Below are positions 22,613-31,415 of a stretch of DNA of 31,948 bases, one piece after another. This DNA comes from an uncultured Caulobacter sp. (GTDB lineage Bacteria > Pseudomonadota > Alphaproteobacteria > Caulobacterales > Caulobacteraceae). The notes under the pieces are model-generated. The model did not search any database. It was given only the letters and a program-made list of their open reading frames with translations, and was not told the origin of the DNA. Position 1 is the first letter of the stretch, and each line of letters opens with the position of its first letter. The DNA is taken from contig NZ_CALCDX010000072.1 of the NCBI RefSeq assembly GCF_937900395.1, forward strand, positions 1-31,948, read 5' to 3'. Made by a program: the position numbers and the translations under genes.

Positions 22613-24163
22613 ATGGCGTCCGAACAAACCCAGGGCGGTCCGCCGCCCATGATGGGCCTGACCCTGGCGATCACCTCGATCGCCCTGGCGCTGGGCACCT
22701 TCATGCAGGTGCTGGACAGCACCATCGCCAACGTCTCGATCCCCACGATCGCCGGCAATCTGGGCGTCAGCTCCAGCCAGGGCACCTGGGTGATCACCGC
22801 CTTCGCCGTGGCCAACGGGGTGTCGGTGCCGCTGACGGGGTGGCTGATGGGCCGCTACGGGGTGGTGAAGACCTTCGTGGCCTCGGTGATCCTGTTCACG
22901 ATCGCCTCGTTCCTGTGCGGCGTGTCCTGGAATCTCTCGTCCCTGATCTTCTTCCGGATCCTGCAGGGGGCCGTGTCGGGACCGATGATCCCGGGTTCGC
23001 AAGCCCTGCTGATCATGATCTTCCCGCCGAACAAGCGCGGGACCGCTCTGGCCATCTGGTCGATGACCACCCTGGTGGCGCCGATCTGCGGGCCGATCCT
23101 GGGCGGCTACATCTCCGACAACATCTCCTGGCCGTGGATCTTCCTGATCAATGTGCCGGTCGGGATCCTGTGCGCGCTGGTCTGCTGGCGGAACATGGCC
23201 AGCCGCGAGACCCCGACGCGCAAGCTGCCGATCGACCGCACCGGCTTCATGCTGCTGCTGATCTGGGTCGGCGCGCTGCAGGTGATGCTGGACACCGGCA
23301 AGGAGGCCGACTGGTTCTCCTCGCCCGCCATCGTCGTCGAGATGTGGGTGGCGATCATCTTCTTCGTCGCCTGGGCGATCTGGGAGCTGAACGAGAAGCA
23401 CCCGATCGTCGACCTGACCCTGTTCCGGTCCAGCAACTTCGCCATCGGCACCCTGGCCTTCTGCCTCGGCTATGCGGTGTTCTTCGGCAACAACCTGCTG
23501 CTGCCGCTGTGGCTGCAGACCCGCATGGGCTACATCGCCACCTGGGCGGGCCTGGTGGCGGCGCCGAGCGGCGTGGTCGCGGTCTTCCTGACCCCGTTCA
23601 CCGCCCGCCTGATGACCAAGATCGACGCGCGCTGGCTGGCGACCATCTCGCTCGCGGCGTTCGGCCTCTCGTTCTACATGCGCTCGGGCTATACGCCCGA
23701 CGCCAGCTTCCGGGTGCTGGTCATGCCGATGCTGGTGCAAGGCGTGGCGATGAGCACCTTCTTCATCTCGATGGTGACGATCTCGCTGAACGGCATCCCG
23801 CCGCAGCAGACGCCGCAGGCCTCGGGCCTGTCGAACTTCTCGCGGATCACCGCCGGCAGCTTCGCCGCCTCCCTGGCCACCACCATCTGGGACCGCGGCG
23901 AGGCCGTGCACCAGACTCGTCTCGCCGAGACCATGAGCTCGGGCAGCCCGGCCTGGGTCGACGCGGTCAACAAGCTTCAGGCGGCCGGTATGACCCACCT
24001 CCAGGCGGTGGGCGCGATCACCCAGCAGGTGATCAACCAGGCCTATCTGCTGGCGGCCCTGGACTTCTTCCGGGTCTCGGCCTGGCTGTGCGTGATCCTG
24101 ATCCCCCTGATCTGGCTCACTCGCAAGGCTCTGGGCAGCGGCGGCGCCGCGGCGGCCGACTAG
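22613..24163 (+). CDS. EmrB/QacA-type (DHA2) MFS drug efflux transporter
   Basis: A 516-aa inner-membrane proton-coupled pump with 14 predicted helices. The DHA2 signature TFMQVLDSTIANVSIPTIAG lies in helix 1, and the loop LTGWLMGRYGVVKTF between helices 2 and 3 is the usual MFS motif A. AAGGAG lies a few bases before the ATG and the gap to the adaptor gene is only 22 bases, so the three pump genes form one operon, controlled by the divergent TetR. Homologues expel hydrophobic compounds, dyes or plant phenolics; the substrate here is unknown. Confidence 0.95.
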   Translation: MASEQTQGGPPPMMGLTLAITSIALALGTFMQVLDSTIANVSIPTIAGNLGVSSSQGTWVITAFAVANGVSVPLTGWLMGRYGVVKTFVASVILFTIASFLCGVSWNLSSLIFFRILQGAVSGPMIPGSQALLIMIFPPNKRGTALAIWSMTTLVAPICGPILGGYISDNISWPWIFLINVPVGILCALVCWRNMASRETPTRKLPIDRTGFMLLLIWVGALQVMLDTGKEADWFSSPAIVVEMWVAIIFFVAWAIWELNEKHPIVDLTLFRSSNFAIGTLAFCLGYAVFFGNNLLLPLWLQTRMGYIATWAGLVAAPSGVVAVFLTPFTARLMTKIDARWLATISLAAFGLSFYMRSGYTPDASFRVLVMPMLVQGVAMSTFFISMVTISLNGIPPQQTPQASGLSNFSRITAGSFAASLATTIWDRGEAVHQTRLAETMSSGSPAWVDAVNKLQAAGMTHLQAVGAITQQVINQAYLLAALDFFRVSAWLCVILIPLIWLTRKALGSGGAAAAD

Positions 24164-24461
24164 ACCGCCGCCGCCCGGCCTGCCCGCGTTCGATTGCGGG
24201 TCTGCCGGGACCACTTAACGCCGTCCAACTAACCCATTGAAACTAAAACGGAGCGGCAATCCGCCAACTTGGGGCACAGGTTAACGCTGGCTCGGAAATT
24301 CCACTCGCCAAGCTAACGCTGTCCCCAAAGCCCAAGTCTCCTCGTCGATCGCGCGGCGCCCCGCGCAAAGCGAGCAACGATCAATGAGCTCGAATTTACA
24401 CCGCCGATCTCCAGGCTTCGCAACGCAAACGCATCCATTATTTCAAGCGGCCCGCGCTCCC
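24164..24461. other. convergent intergenic region, efflux operon / halogenase genes
   Basis: About 300 bases without a credible gene. Besides the hairpin above it has a loosely repeated TTAACGCTGG-like element (near 24280-24290 and 24314-24322). A short frame from 24384 is antisense to a halogenase end and has no ribosome binding site. I see nothing else in it. Confidence 0.5.
24174..24209 (+). terminator. possible terminator of the efflux operon
   Basis: An interrupted hairpin 11 bases after the pump gene: CCCGGC 24174-24179 pairs with 24204-24209 and CCCGC 24183-24187 with 24196-24200, separated by a 3x3 internal loop. No T run follows, so it may stop transcription weakly or only protect the 3' end. 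Confidence 0.35.
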
Positions 24462-26012
24462 CTAGGCCACCGTTTTGAACGGCGCCATCGGCGCCTCTGG
24501 CGGCGGGGCGGGACAGTTCTTGGCCAGGAACTCGCCGTGGCTGGGGAGGCCCGCGACCTGGGCGGCCAGCATCGGGGCTGACTGGTCAAGGGTCTGGCTG
24601 ATCACCTCATAGGGGATTGTATCGACGAGCTGTTGATAGCGCCGCGGCCGCACGCCCATGCCCTCCATGACTGACTGCCAGGAGGGATCGCGGAACATGT
24701 CGTCGACGCCCTCGCGCAGCACGCCGCTGTGCTCGAACAAGGCCATCCGCGCCTTCAGGCTCTCTGGAATGGGCGCTTCGCGAACCGCGCGCCAGAACGG
24801 CGTGTCGTCCCGCTGGGTCTTGCAGTAGTGCAGCACGATGAAGTCGCGGATTTCCTCATAGTCGGCGACCATGCGGCGGTTGTATTCCGCCCTCAGCGCC
24901 GGATCGAAGTCGCGGTCGGGGAAGAAGCGCAGCAGGAAGTCGACGCCACGATAGATCAGGTGCAGAGCGGTCGACTCCAGCGGCTCGATGAAGCCGCCCG
25001 ACAACCCTACCGCCACGACGTTCTTCTCCCAGAGTCGCTGGCGCACGCCGGTCTTGAACGGGATGAACATCGGCTCCATCAGCGGCCGGCCCTCGATCCC
25101 GCCCAGCAGAGTCGCACGGGCCTCGTCGTCGCTGACGAACCGCGAGCAGAACACGTAGCCGTTGCCCGCCCGGTGCTGCAGCGGGATGCGCCAGCGCCAG
25201 CCGCCCGCCTCGGCCTTGGACAGGGTGTAGGGATGCGGCGCGCCGACGTTCTCGGTCTGCACCACCACCGCGCGGTCGCACAGCAGCATGTCGGACCAGT
25301 CCTCGAACGGGGTCTCCAGCGTCTTGCCGATCAGCAAGGACCGGAAGCCCGTGCAGTCGACGAAGAGGTCGCCCTCGATCTCGCGCCCGTCCTTCATCCG
25401 CACCTTGGCGACCGAGCCGTCGGCGTGGGTGATGACGTCGGAGACGATGCCTTCGGTCCGCTTGACGCCGCGCGCCTCGGCGTAGTCGCGCAGGTACCGG
25501 GCCACCAGCCGCGCGTCGACGTGCAGGGCGTAGCTGGCGCCGGCGATCAGGGTCCGCTGCGCTTTGAAGGGTAGGATGAACTTGCCCTGCTGGGCCATGA
25601 TCGAGCCCGGCGCGAAATCCTGAAGTTCGGAGGGATGCCCGGCCGCCTTGGCGCGCAGCCAGCACTGATAGAACTCGTGCGGGCCGATCGGCCCGCCAAT
25701 CGCGCCGAACGGATGGTGGTAGCGTTCGCCCGTGGCCTTCCAGTCCTCGAAGCGGATGCCGAGCTTGAAGCTGGCCTGGGTCGCCTGGATGAACGCCTGC
25801 TCGTCGATCCCGAGGCTGGCCAGTAGCTGAAGGAACGGCGGGATCGTCGATTCCCCGACGCCGATCGTGCCGATCTCCTCCGACTCCACGAGTTCGATCG
25901 CGCAACCGCCACGCTGAAAGTAGTGGCTGAGCATCGCCGCCGTGATCCAGCCGGCCGAGCCGCCGCCGACGATGACGATCTTGCGGATGGCGTTGGGATG
26001 GGTGTGGGTCAT
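24462..26012 (-). CDS. flavin-dependent tryptophan halogenase-family protein, copy 2
   Basis: A 516-aa protein of the tryptophan halogenase family, which uses FADH2, oxygen and halide to make a halogenating species held by an active-site lysine. Visible: the FAD motif GGGSAGW at 16-22, the halogenase lysine K83 in SFKLGIRFEDW, and the signature WRWRIP at 272-277. The family members beside TonB receptors in Caulobacterales and related groups are mostly of unknown substrate and may not act on free tryptophan. The ATG at 26012 is chosen since AGGA is 7 bases upstream; a TTG two codons earlier is possible. It follows the other halogenase by 9 bases on the same strand, so they are co-translated. 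Confidence 0.93.
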   Translation of the reverse strand: MTHTHPNAIRKIVIVGGGSAGWITAAMLSHYFQRGGCAIELVESEEIGTIGVGESTIPPFLQLLASLGIDEQAFIQATQASFKLGIRFEDWKATGERYHHPFGAIGGPIGPHEFYQCWLRAKAAGHPSELQDFAPGSIMAQQGKFILPFKAQRTLIAGASYALHVDARLVARYLRDYAEARGVKRTEGIVSDVITHADGSVAKVRMKDGREIEGDLFVDCTGFRSLLIGKTLETPFEDWSDMLLCDRAVVVQTENVGAPHPYTLSKAEAGGWRWRIPLQHRAGNGYVFCSRFVSDDEARATLLGGIEGRPLMEPMFIPFKTGVRQRLWEKNVVAVGLSGGFIEPLESTALHLIYRGVDFLLRFFPDRDFDPALRAEYNRRMVADYEEIRDFIVLHYCKTQRDDTPFWRAVREAPIPESLKARMALFEHSGVLREGVDDMFRDPSWQSVMEGMGVRPRRYQQLVDTIPYEVISQTLDQSAPMLAAQVAGLPSHGEFLAKNCPAPPPEAPMAPFKTVA

Positions 26013-26021
26013 CGTCAAATC

Positions 26022-27542
26022 CTACTGCGCGGCCACGGGCTGGGGGCGGCAATACTGTTCGAGGAAGGCGGCGTGCGGGGGCGCCGAGGCGACGACCTCG
26101 GCGATAGCCTTGCGCATTTCGGCGAGCGGGGCGCTCAGCGCCTGGGCGTCGATGCCGTCGAGGGCTGGATCGACCATCTCCGGCAGCAGTTCGAAGCCGG
26201 CATAGATGGCCATCCAGCTGGCGGGCTGGAACATCTCCCAACGGTAGCGCAGGAAGTGGCCGCGCTGGCGGAAGAGCTCGACCTTGCGGCGCAGCGTTTC
26301 GGGCAAGACCACGGCGTTGCAGTCGCGCCAGAAGGCGGTGTCGCCGCGCTGGTTTGCCCAATAGTGCAAGACGATAAAGTCGCGCACGCGCTCCATCTCG
26401 CGACGGGACCAGTCGTTGAACTCGTCGACCAGCTCGGGCGCGAAGTCCTTGTCCGGGAACAGCGCCTTGATCTTCTCGATGCCCGTCTCGATCAGCGCGA
26501 TCGAGGTGCTCTCCAGGGGCTCCAGAAAGCCCGAAGAAAGGCCGAGCGCGATGACGTTCCGGTTCCAGGCCTGCTTGCGGCGGCCGGGATTGAAGCGGAT
26601 CAGGCGCGGCTCGTGCAGCAGGCGGTCGGGCACGGCGGCCTTCAGCTCGGCCAGGGCGGCCTCGTCGCTGATATGCCGCGAGGAGAAGACATAGCCGTTG
26701 CCGTAGCGGTGCTGCAGCGGAATCCGCCAGCGCCAGCCGGCCGTCTGCGCCTTGACCTCGGTATAGGGCGCGGGATCGCCGACGCCCTCGCTCTGGACGG
26801 CGAAGGCGCGGTCGCAGAAGAGCAGGTCGCTCCAGGATTCGTAACCGGTCTCCAGCGCCTCCTCGATCAGCAGCCCCCGGAAGCCCGAGCAGTCGATGAA
26901 GAGATCGCCCTCGACGGCGGCGCCGTTGTCGAGATCCAGCGAGGCGACGAAGCCGTCCTCGGGACGCAGATTGACCTTGGTGATCCGGGCGTCGACGCGG
27001 CGGACGCCATTGTCCTCGGCGACCCGGCGCATCAGCTGGGCGAACAGGCCCGCGTCCAGGTGCAGGGCCCAGTCGAAGATCGAGAGGCTGTTGGCCGGAT
27101 TGCGCGGCGGGGCCATGAACTTGCCCGCGGCCGCCAGCGACGCGCCCAGCGAATAGTCCTGGATGTTCGTCGGCTCGCCGCCCTGGGCCAGCTTGCGCCA
27201 ATAATGGTGGAACGGGACGCCCCGCAGGTCCTGGCCGAACAGGCCGAAGGGGTGAATGAAGGCGTGGCCCTCGCGCAGCCAGCCGTCGAAGCGGATGCCC
27301 AGCTTGCAGGTCGCCTGGGTCGCGCGCATCACCTCGATGTCGGAGAGGCCCAGCTGCTGATAGAAGCCGCGGATCGTGGGGATGGTCGCTTCGCCCACGC
27401 CGATCGTGCCGATCTCGGAGCTTTCGACGAGGGTGATCTCAAGCGGGCCGCCCTGGAAATGCCGACGCAGCGCCGCGGCCGCCATCCAGCCGGCGGTCCC
27501 GCCGCCGACGATCACGAGCTTGCGGACTCTGTTGTCCGGCAT
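26022..27542 (-). CDS. flavin-dependent tryptophan halogenase-family protein, copy 1
   Basis: A 506-aa paralogue of the next gene. The FAD motif GGGTAGW lies at 13-19, the catalytic lysine at K80 (TCKLGIRFDGW) and WRWRIP at 270-275, so all core halogenase features are kept. The C-terminal part (FIVLHYWANQRGDTAFW) is also conserved with copy 2, but the two proteins differ widely elsewhere, so this is an old duplication rather than a recent one. AAGG lies 5 bases before the ATG at 27542. A rho-independent terminator separates it from the TonB receptor gene upstream, so it needs either read-through or its own promoter in 27543-27638. Confidence 0.93.
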   Translation of the reverse strand: MPDNRVRKLVIVGGGTAGWMAAAALRRHFQGGPLEITLVESSEIGTIGVGEATIPTIRGFYQQLGLSDIEVMRATQATCKLGIRFDGWLREGHAFIHPFGLFGQDLRGVPFHHYWRKLAQGGEPTNIQDYSLGASLAAAGKFMAPPRNPANSLSIFDWALHLDAGLFAQLMRRVAEDNGVRRVDARITKVNLRPEDGFVASLDLDNGAAVEGDLFIDCSGFRGLLIEEALETGYESWSDLLFCDRAFAVQSEGVGDPAPYTEVKAQTAGWRWRIPLQHRYGNGYVFSSRHISDEAALAELKAAVPDRLLHEPRLIRFNPGRRKQAWNRNVIALGLSSGFLEPLESTSIALIETGIEKIKALFPDKDFAPELVDEFNDWSRREMERVRDFIVLHYWANQRGDTAFWRDCNAVVLPETLRRKVELFRQRGHFLRYRWEMFQPASWMAIYAGFELLPEMVDPALDGIDAQALSAPLAEMRKAIAEVVASAPPHAAFLEQYCRPQPVAAQ

Positions 27543-27638
27543 AGGACCTTCCCCAGTGACTGTTCAGGATCCGGATCTGGCGCCCGGTTGCGTCAAGGCT
27601 AGCGGCTCGCCGCGTCGCCCGACAGGTCTCGCCCCGCG
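27543..27638 (-). promoter_or_regulatory. possible promoter region of the halogenase genes
   Basis: The 96 bases between the receptor terminator and the first halogenase gene contain a minus-strand TTGACG (complement of 27591-27596) and a 10-bp palindrome GATCCGGATC at 27568-27577. The palindrome could be an operator and TTGACG a -35 box, but no clear -10 element is seen, so this is tentative. Confidence 0.25.
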
Positions 27639-27676
27639 AAAAAAGCGGCCGCCGCAAGGGGGAAGCGCGGCGGCCG
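27639..27676 (-). terminator. rho-independent terminator of the TonB receptor gene
   Basis: Read on the minus strand, a perfect 10-bp GC stem (27667-27676 with 27646-27655) with an 11-base loop is followed by six T (complement of 27639-27644). It lies 21 bases past the receptor stop and before the halogenase genes, so it can uncouple or attenuate their expression. Confidence 0.85.
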
Positions 27677-27697
27677 GCAGGAGGTGAGAGGAAACGC

Positions 27698-30600
27698 TTA
27701 CCAGCGCGCGCGGACACCCAGCGTGTAGCGGGGCTCAAACTCGTTCTGGCGGATGTACTGGGTCTTACCCTTGGCGAAGCGAGCGTAATATTCCTCGATC
27801 TCGCCCGAGACGTTCGACCCGTTGAAGTAAAGGGTGACGTTGTCGCGCAGGTTATAGCTGACGTTCACGTCCACATAACCGGTGCTGTCCTGGTAGATCG
27901 GGATGTTGTTGCTCATCACCTCGGCCAGACGATCGGTGCGATAGTTGTAGGCGACGCGCGCCTGCAGCTTGTCGTCCTGGTACCAGCCGATCAGGTTGAA
28001 CTGGTGCTTGGAGTTGTCCTGGAAGGGCAGCTTCTCGCCGTCCAGACCCAGGCGCGACTCCTTGCTCGGCGAGTAGGTGTAGTTGGTGTCCACGCCGAAG
28101 TTCGAGAAGAAGCCCAGGTCGGGCATGAAGTCGCTGACCGCCAGCTTGGCGCCGACTTCCAGACCCTTCACCTCCCCGCCGTCGCCCTGGATCGGCAGGG
28201 TGACGTTGACCGTGCGACGGATCACGCCGTCCTGGTCAGGGAAGCGACCGGTGGTGACGCCGCTGGTCACGAAGCTGTCGATCTTCAGCTTGAAGGCCGA
28301 GATGTTCAGCATCGAGGCGCGGCCGAAATAGTACTCGATGGCGCCGTCGAAGTTCTTCGACCGCCAGGGATCCAGCATCGGGTTGCCCGAGGCCTCGGCG
28401 CTGGTGACGCAGCGGACATTCGGCAGAGCCGCGCCGCAGTCGGCGGTGTTGATCTTCAGACCACCGCCGTAGTTGCCCAGGTCGAGGGGCTGCATCGTCT
28501 TGCTGTAGGCGAAGCGGAACTTCAGGTGCTCATTGAAGTCGTAGGTGACGTTCAGCGACGGCAGCCAGTCGGTGTACTTGCGCTCGGTGACCTGGTCGCC
28601 CGCGTCGGCGTTGGTGTCGCCGTAGTTGCGGGTGTCGCCGGTCAGGTTTTGCTTCACGCGCAGCTCTGTCTCGATCACGCGCAGGCCGAAGATGCCCGAC
28701 AGGCCGCCCAACTCGAAGCTGGTCGAACCGAACGCGCTCTGCTCGTTCAGGGACACGTCGTAGGTCTGGCCCGGCACCTGGACGCGGATAGCGCCGCCGA
28801 ACACCTTCTTGTGGAAGGCTTCCGCGTCGTCGAAGTCACGCGGATCGATGGCCCAGAAGCCGGGAATGCCGCTGGTGACGCCGCCCAGGTCGTCGACCCA
28901 GACCACGTTGTTGTAGGTGTCGAGGCGCGTCGGCTGATTGACCGTGTAGCCTTGGAAGACCGGCAGGCCCGTGACCGGATCCGGCACGAACTCGCCCGCC
29001 TGGCACTGGTTCTGGTTCATGACGACGTCGATGGCCTTCCACTGGGCCTCGCAGCCGCCGGCCGGAACCGGCTGGCCGTTGGCCTGCACCGCGCCCGGCG
29101 TGCCGCCGTAGAAGCCCGAGAACAGGTGGAACTGCTCGACCTCGACCGTGCGCTTGCTCTGACGCACGCCGCCGTCGATCTTGGTGATGAAGCCCAGGAG
29201 CTTGTCGTCGAACTTGTAGTGACCGTCGGCTCGGAACACGTTCATGTCCGAGTTGACCTCGTTGTTGCCTTCCGACGAAAAGGCGCCGATGGCGTAGCTG
29301 TCCTTGTTGGCCATGTAGTCCTTGAGGGACTTGCCGGCCCCCAGGCCGCCGACCAGCGGGCGATCAAAGCCCGACCACACCGGGTGATCGCCGCTGATGT
29401 CGTAGTGCAGCTGCGGATTGGCGCCGTAGCCCAGCGGATTGGGATCCAGGTAGCAGCCGCCGGCGCTGCCGGTGACGCTGTTCGTCCGGCGCGAGGCGGA
29501 GAACTTGTCGCAGATGGCCTTGGGATAGAAGGTGCCGCGCGTGCGATCGGCAGCGTCGCGGAACAGGTTGAAGCGGCCGTCGCCATAGCGCCAGTTCGAG
29601 AGGTCGCCCTGGGCCTGGCCGTTCATGCTGAGACGGTTGCCATCGGCGCGGATGGCGCGGGCCTCGAAGGTGAACGGACCGCCGTTGTCGTAGTCCAGGC
29701 CCAAGTTGTAGTTCTTGGTCTTGGACTTGGTGGTGCGGTTGACGCTGAAGGAGTTCACCCACCAGGCGTTGATGTCATACTCGTCGACGGCCAGCCAGTT
29801 GCCGATGCCGACCGGCGTCGAGGCCGTCGGCTGGTTCCAGGTGCCGAAGGCGCCGCCGTCCCAGCGGTTCGAGATGTTGATGCCAACGGCGCGGTTGTAC
29901 TCGTCCAGCTTGGCGTAGAAGCCCTCGGCGATCAGGGTGAAGCCCTCGCCCAGGTCGGCTTCGAACGCGGCGTTGATACCCAGACGATCGCGCTCGACCA
30001 CGCGGTTGAAGCTCTCGTAGCCGTGCGGCGAGATATAGCTGGTCGCGAAGCCGCCACCCCAGTCATTGTTGCCCGACAGGCCGACGGTGCCCGAGTAGTT
30101 GTTGCCCAGGTTAGACTTGCTCTTGGCCGCGCCGACCATCAGGCCAACGCGGTCGTTGCGCCAGTTGACGACGCCGTTGACCAGGTAGTCGTCCTTCTTG
30201 GTGCGGTCGCCGCGCTGGGCCTCGGCCGCGCCGGTGAAGGTCAGGCCTTCCTTGAACTGGAAGGGCCGGCGGGTGCGCAGGTCGATCGTGCCCGAGATGC
30301 CCGACAGCGCGTTGCGCGGGTCGGTCGACTTGTAGACCAGCACCTGGTTCATCAGCTGCGAGGGCACGTCCAGCAGGTCCGGCTGGGCCGAGCCCATGTT
30401 GCCGGCGCTGAGATACTGTTCGCCGTTCAGCAGGGTGATGACCTGGCGCAGGCCGCGGATGTTGACGGTCTTGCCCTCGCCGGCGTCGCGCTGGATCTGG
30501 ATGCCCGAAATGCGCTGCAGCGAGTCGGCGATGGTGACGTCCGGCAGCTTGCCGATGTCTTCCGACGAAATGGCGTCGACAATGGCGGCCTCGCGGCGCT

Positions 30601-30781
30601 TGACGTCGACCGATTTCATCTGAGAGCCGCGGACGCCGGTAACGACGATCTCCTCGACTTCCGTGTTGGCGGCGGTTTCCTGCGCGAAGGCGCCCGTGGC
30701 CAGCGCCAGCTGCGATGCGCCAGCGACGAGCGCCAGCGTCAGGCCGCGCGCGAGCGCGGCTTTCCTTGCTTCCTGAGACAA
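27698..30781 (-). CDS. TonB-dependent outer-membrane receptor
   Basis: A 1027-aa receptor. It has a signal peptide of about 33 residues ending AFA-QE, a TonB box EEIVVTG at 43-49, a plug domain of about 130 residues (ADSLQRISGIQIQRD; TVNIRGLRQVITLLNGEQY) and a 22-strand barrel closing with VRARW, the usual aromatic end. It is long for the family, with large extracellular loops holding several cysteines. The TTG start at 30781 is chosen since GGGGAG lies 7 bases upstream and it opens into the signal peptide; a longer frame to 30889 adds a basic, unlikely extension. Together with the halogenase genes and a divergent LacI regulator it forms a substrate uptake locus; such sets often serve sugars or aromatic glycosides, which is inference here. 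Confidence 0.93.
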   Translation of the reverse strand: MSQEARKAALARGLTLALVAGASQLALATGAFAQETAANTEVEEIVVTGVRGSQMKSVDVKRREAAIVDAISSEDIGKLPDVTIADSLQRISGIQIQRDAGEGKTVNIRGLRQVITLLNGEQYLSAGNMGSAQPDLLDVPSQLMNQVLVYKSTDPRNALSGISGTIDLRTRRPFQFKEGLTFTGAAEAQRGDRTKKDDYLVNGVVNWRNDRVGLMVGAAKSKSNLGNNYSGTVGLSGNNDWGGGFATSYISPHGYESFNRVVERDRLGINAAFEADLGEGFTLIAEGFYAKLDEYNRAVGINISNRWDGGAFGTWNQPTASTPVGIGNWLAVDEYDINAWWVNSFSVNRTTKSKTKNYNLGLDYDNGGPFTFEARAIRADGNRLSMNGQAQGDLSNWRYGDGRFNLFRDAADRTRGTFYPKAICDKFSASRRTNSVTGSAGGCYLDPNPLGYGANPQLHYDISGDHPVWSGFDRPLVGGLGAGKSLKDYMANKDSYAIGAFSSEGNNEVNSDMNVFRADGHYKFDDKLLGFITKIDGGVRQSKRTVEVEQFHLFSGFYGGTPGAVQANGQPVPAGGCEAQWKAIDVVMNQNQCQAGEFVPDPVTGLPVFQGYTVNQPTRLDTYNNVVWVDDLGGVTSGIPGFWAIDPRDFDDAEAFHKKVFGGAIRVQVPGQTYDVSLNEQSAFGSTSFELGGLSGIFGLRVIETELRVKQNLTGDTRNYGDTNADAGDQVTERKYTDWLPSLNVTYDFNEHLKFRFAYSKTMQPLDLGNYGGGLKINTADCGAALPNVRCVTSAEASGNPMLDPWRSKNFDGAIEYYFGRASMLNISAFKLKIDSFVTSGVTTGRFPDQDGVIRRTVNVTLPIQGDGGEVKGLEVGAKLAVSDFMPDLGFFSNFGVDTNYTYSPSKESRLGLDGEKLPFQDNSKHQFNLIGWYQDDKLQARVAYNYRTDRLAEVMSNNIPIYQDSTGYVDVNVSYNLRDNVTLYFNGSNVSGEIEEYYARFAKGKTQYIRQNEFEPRYTLGVRARW

Positions 30782-31415
30782 TTCCTCGCTCCCCAATAGG
30801 TCGTTCTTATTGGCCGCCCGCCCGGTCCCGCGCCGGCGCTCCGCGCGTCGGTCGGCGAGGCGCGTCAGGGGCTTTCTTGGGCCCGTCAAACACCGCGCGG
30901 GCGCTTGTCCAACCCTTGGCGCCCCCAGCGCCCGGACATTCGGCTCTGGTCTTTGGCCTTCACCGAACGCGGGCGCATTTCAGAAATGTCCCGAGCAAGT
31001 CAACAAGAATGTCAACGTTGTCATTCCTGCGAGACAAGGCGTTACGCGGCGCAACCTTGCTCCCGCCAGGAAGGTACCGGTCACATGAAAAAAGAGGTCA
31101 CGCTTCGCGCATGCCCCTTACAGAGCTTGAAAAACCGAGCTTTTACGGCTCGACATCCTGATCGCGGACTCAGACGCGTGACCGTGAGCGCTGGCCGGCG
31201 GGCCCGCGCCGTATCGATCGAAGGGGGCGCGCGTCGGCGGTCCTGCTCGGCCGCGAAATGTCCCAACTATGTCCGATAAATTGACCCGAGAATGTCCCAA
31301 GGCATGACAGGCGAGACATCATCGGTTAGAGGATCGGCGTTCGTCGTCTCGCGAGGCCGCCTTTCAAAGGCCGCATGCCCGGCCTAGCTTGACGCGCGAA
31401 CGAGCGCGGGGACCC
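30782..31415. promoter_or_regulatory. receptor / lacI divergent regulatory region
   Basis: 634 bases without a credible gene. It holds the LacI-type palindrome at 31008-31025 and three copies of AATGTCCC (30985-30992, 31257-31264, 31291-31298), plus a short hairpin CGAGC 31136-31140 / GCTCG 31148-31152. The receptor transcript probably has a leader of about 200 bases or more if it starts near the palindrome. Short frames in the region lack coding character. Confidence 0.5.
31008..31025. promoter_or_regulatory. LacI-family operator in front of the TonB receptor gene
   Basis: AATGTCAACGTTGTCATT is an 18-bp palindrome with one mismatched pair and a central CG, the form expected of LacI/GalR operators. 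On the minus strand it includes TTGACA, which could be the -35 of the receptor promoter (TGCTCGGGAC lies a short distance beyond it), so binding would block RNA polymerase. The probable binder is the LacI-family protein encoded from 31416. Confidence 0.65.

Noticed and set aside
22505..24214. Long frame antisense to the MFS pump gene (569 codons)
   Set aside because: Asp, Gly, His and Gln-rich shadow of a GC-rich membrane protein gene, without domains.
24856..27201. 781-codon frame crossing both halogenase genes on the same strand in another register
   Set aside because: Arg/Pro/Gly-rich low-complexity translation; both halogenase frames beneath it are intact with motifs.
28004..30799. Very long open frame antisense to the TonB receptor (931 codons)
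   Set aside because: It mirrors the codon-position bias of the receptor gene, has no recognisable domain and no ribosome binding site.
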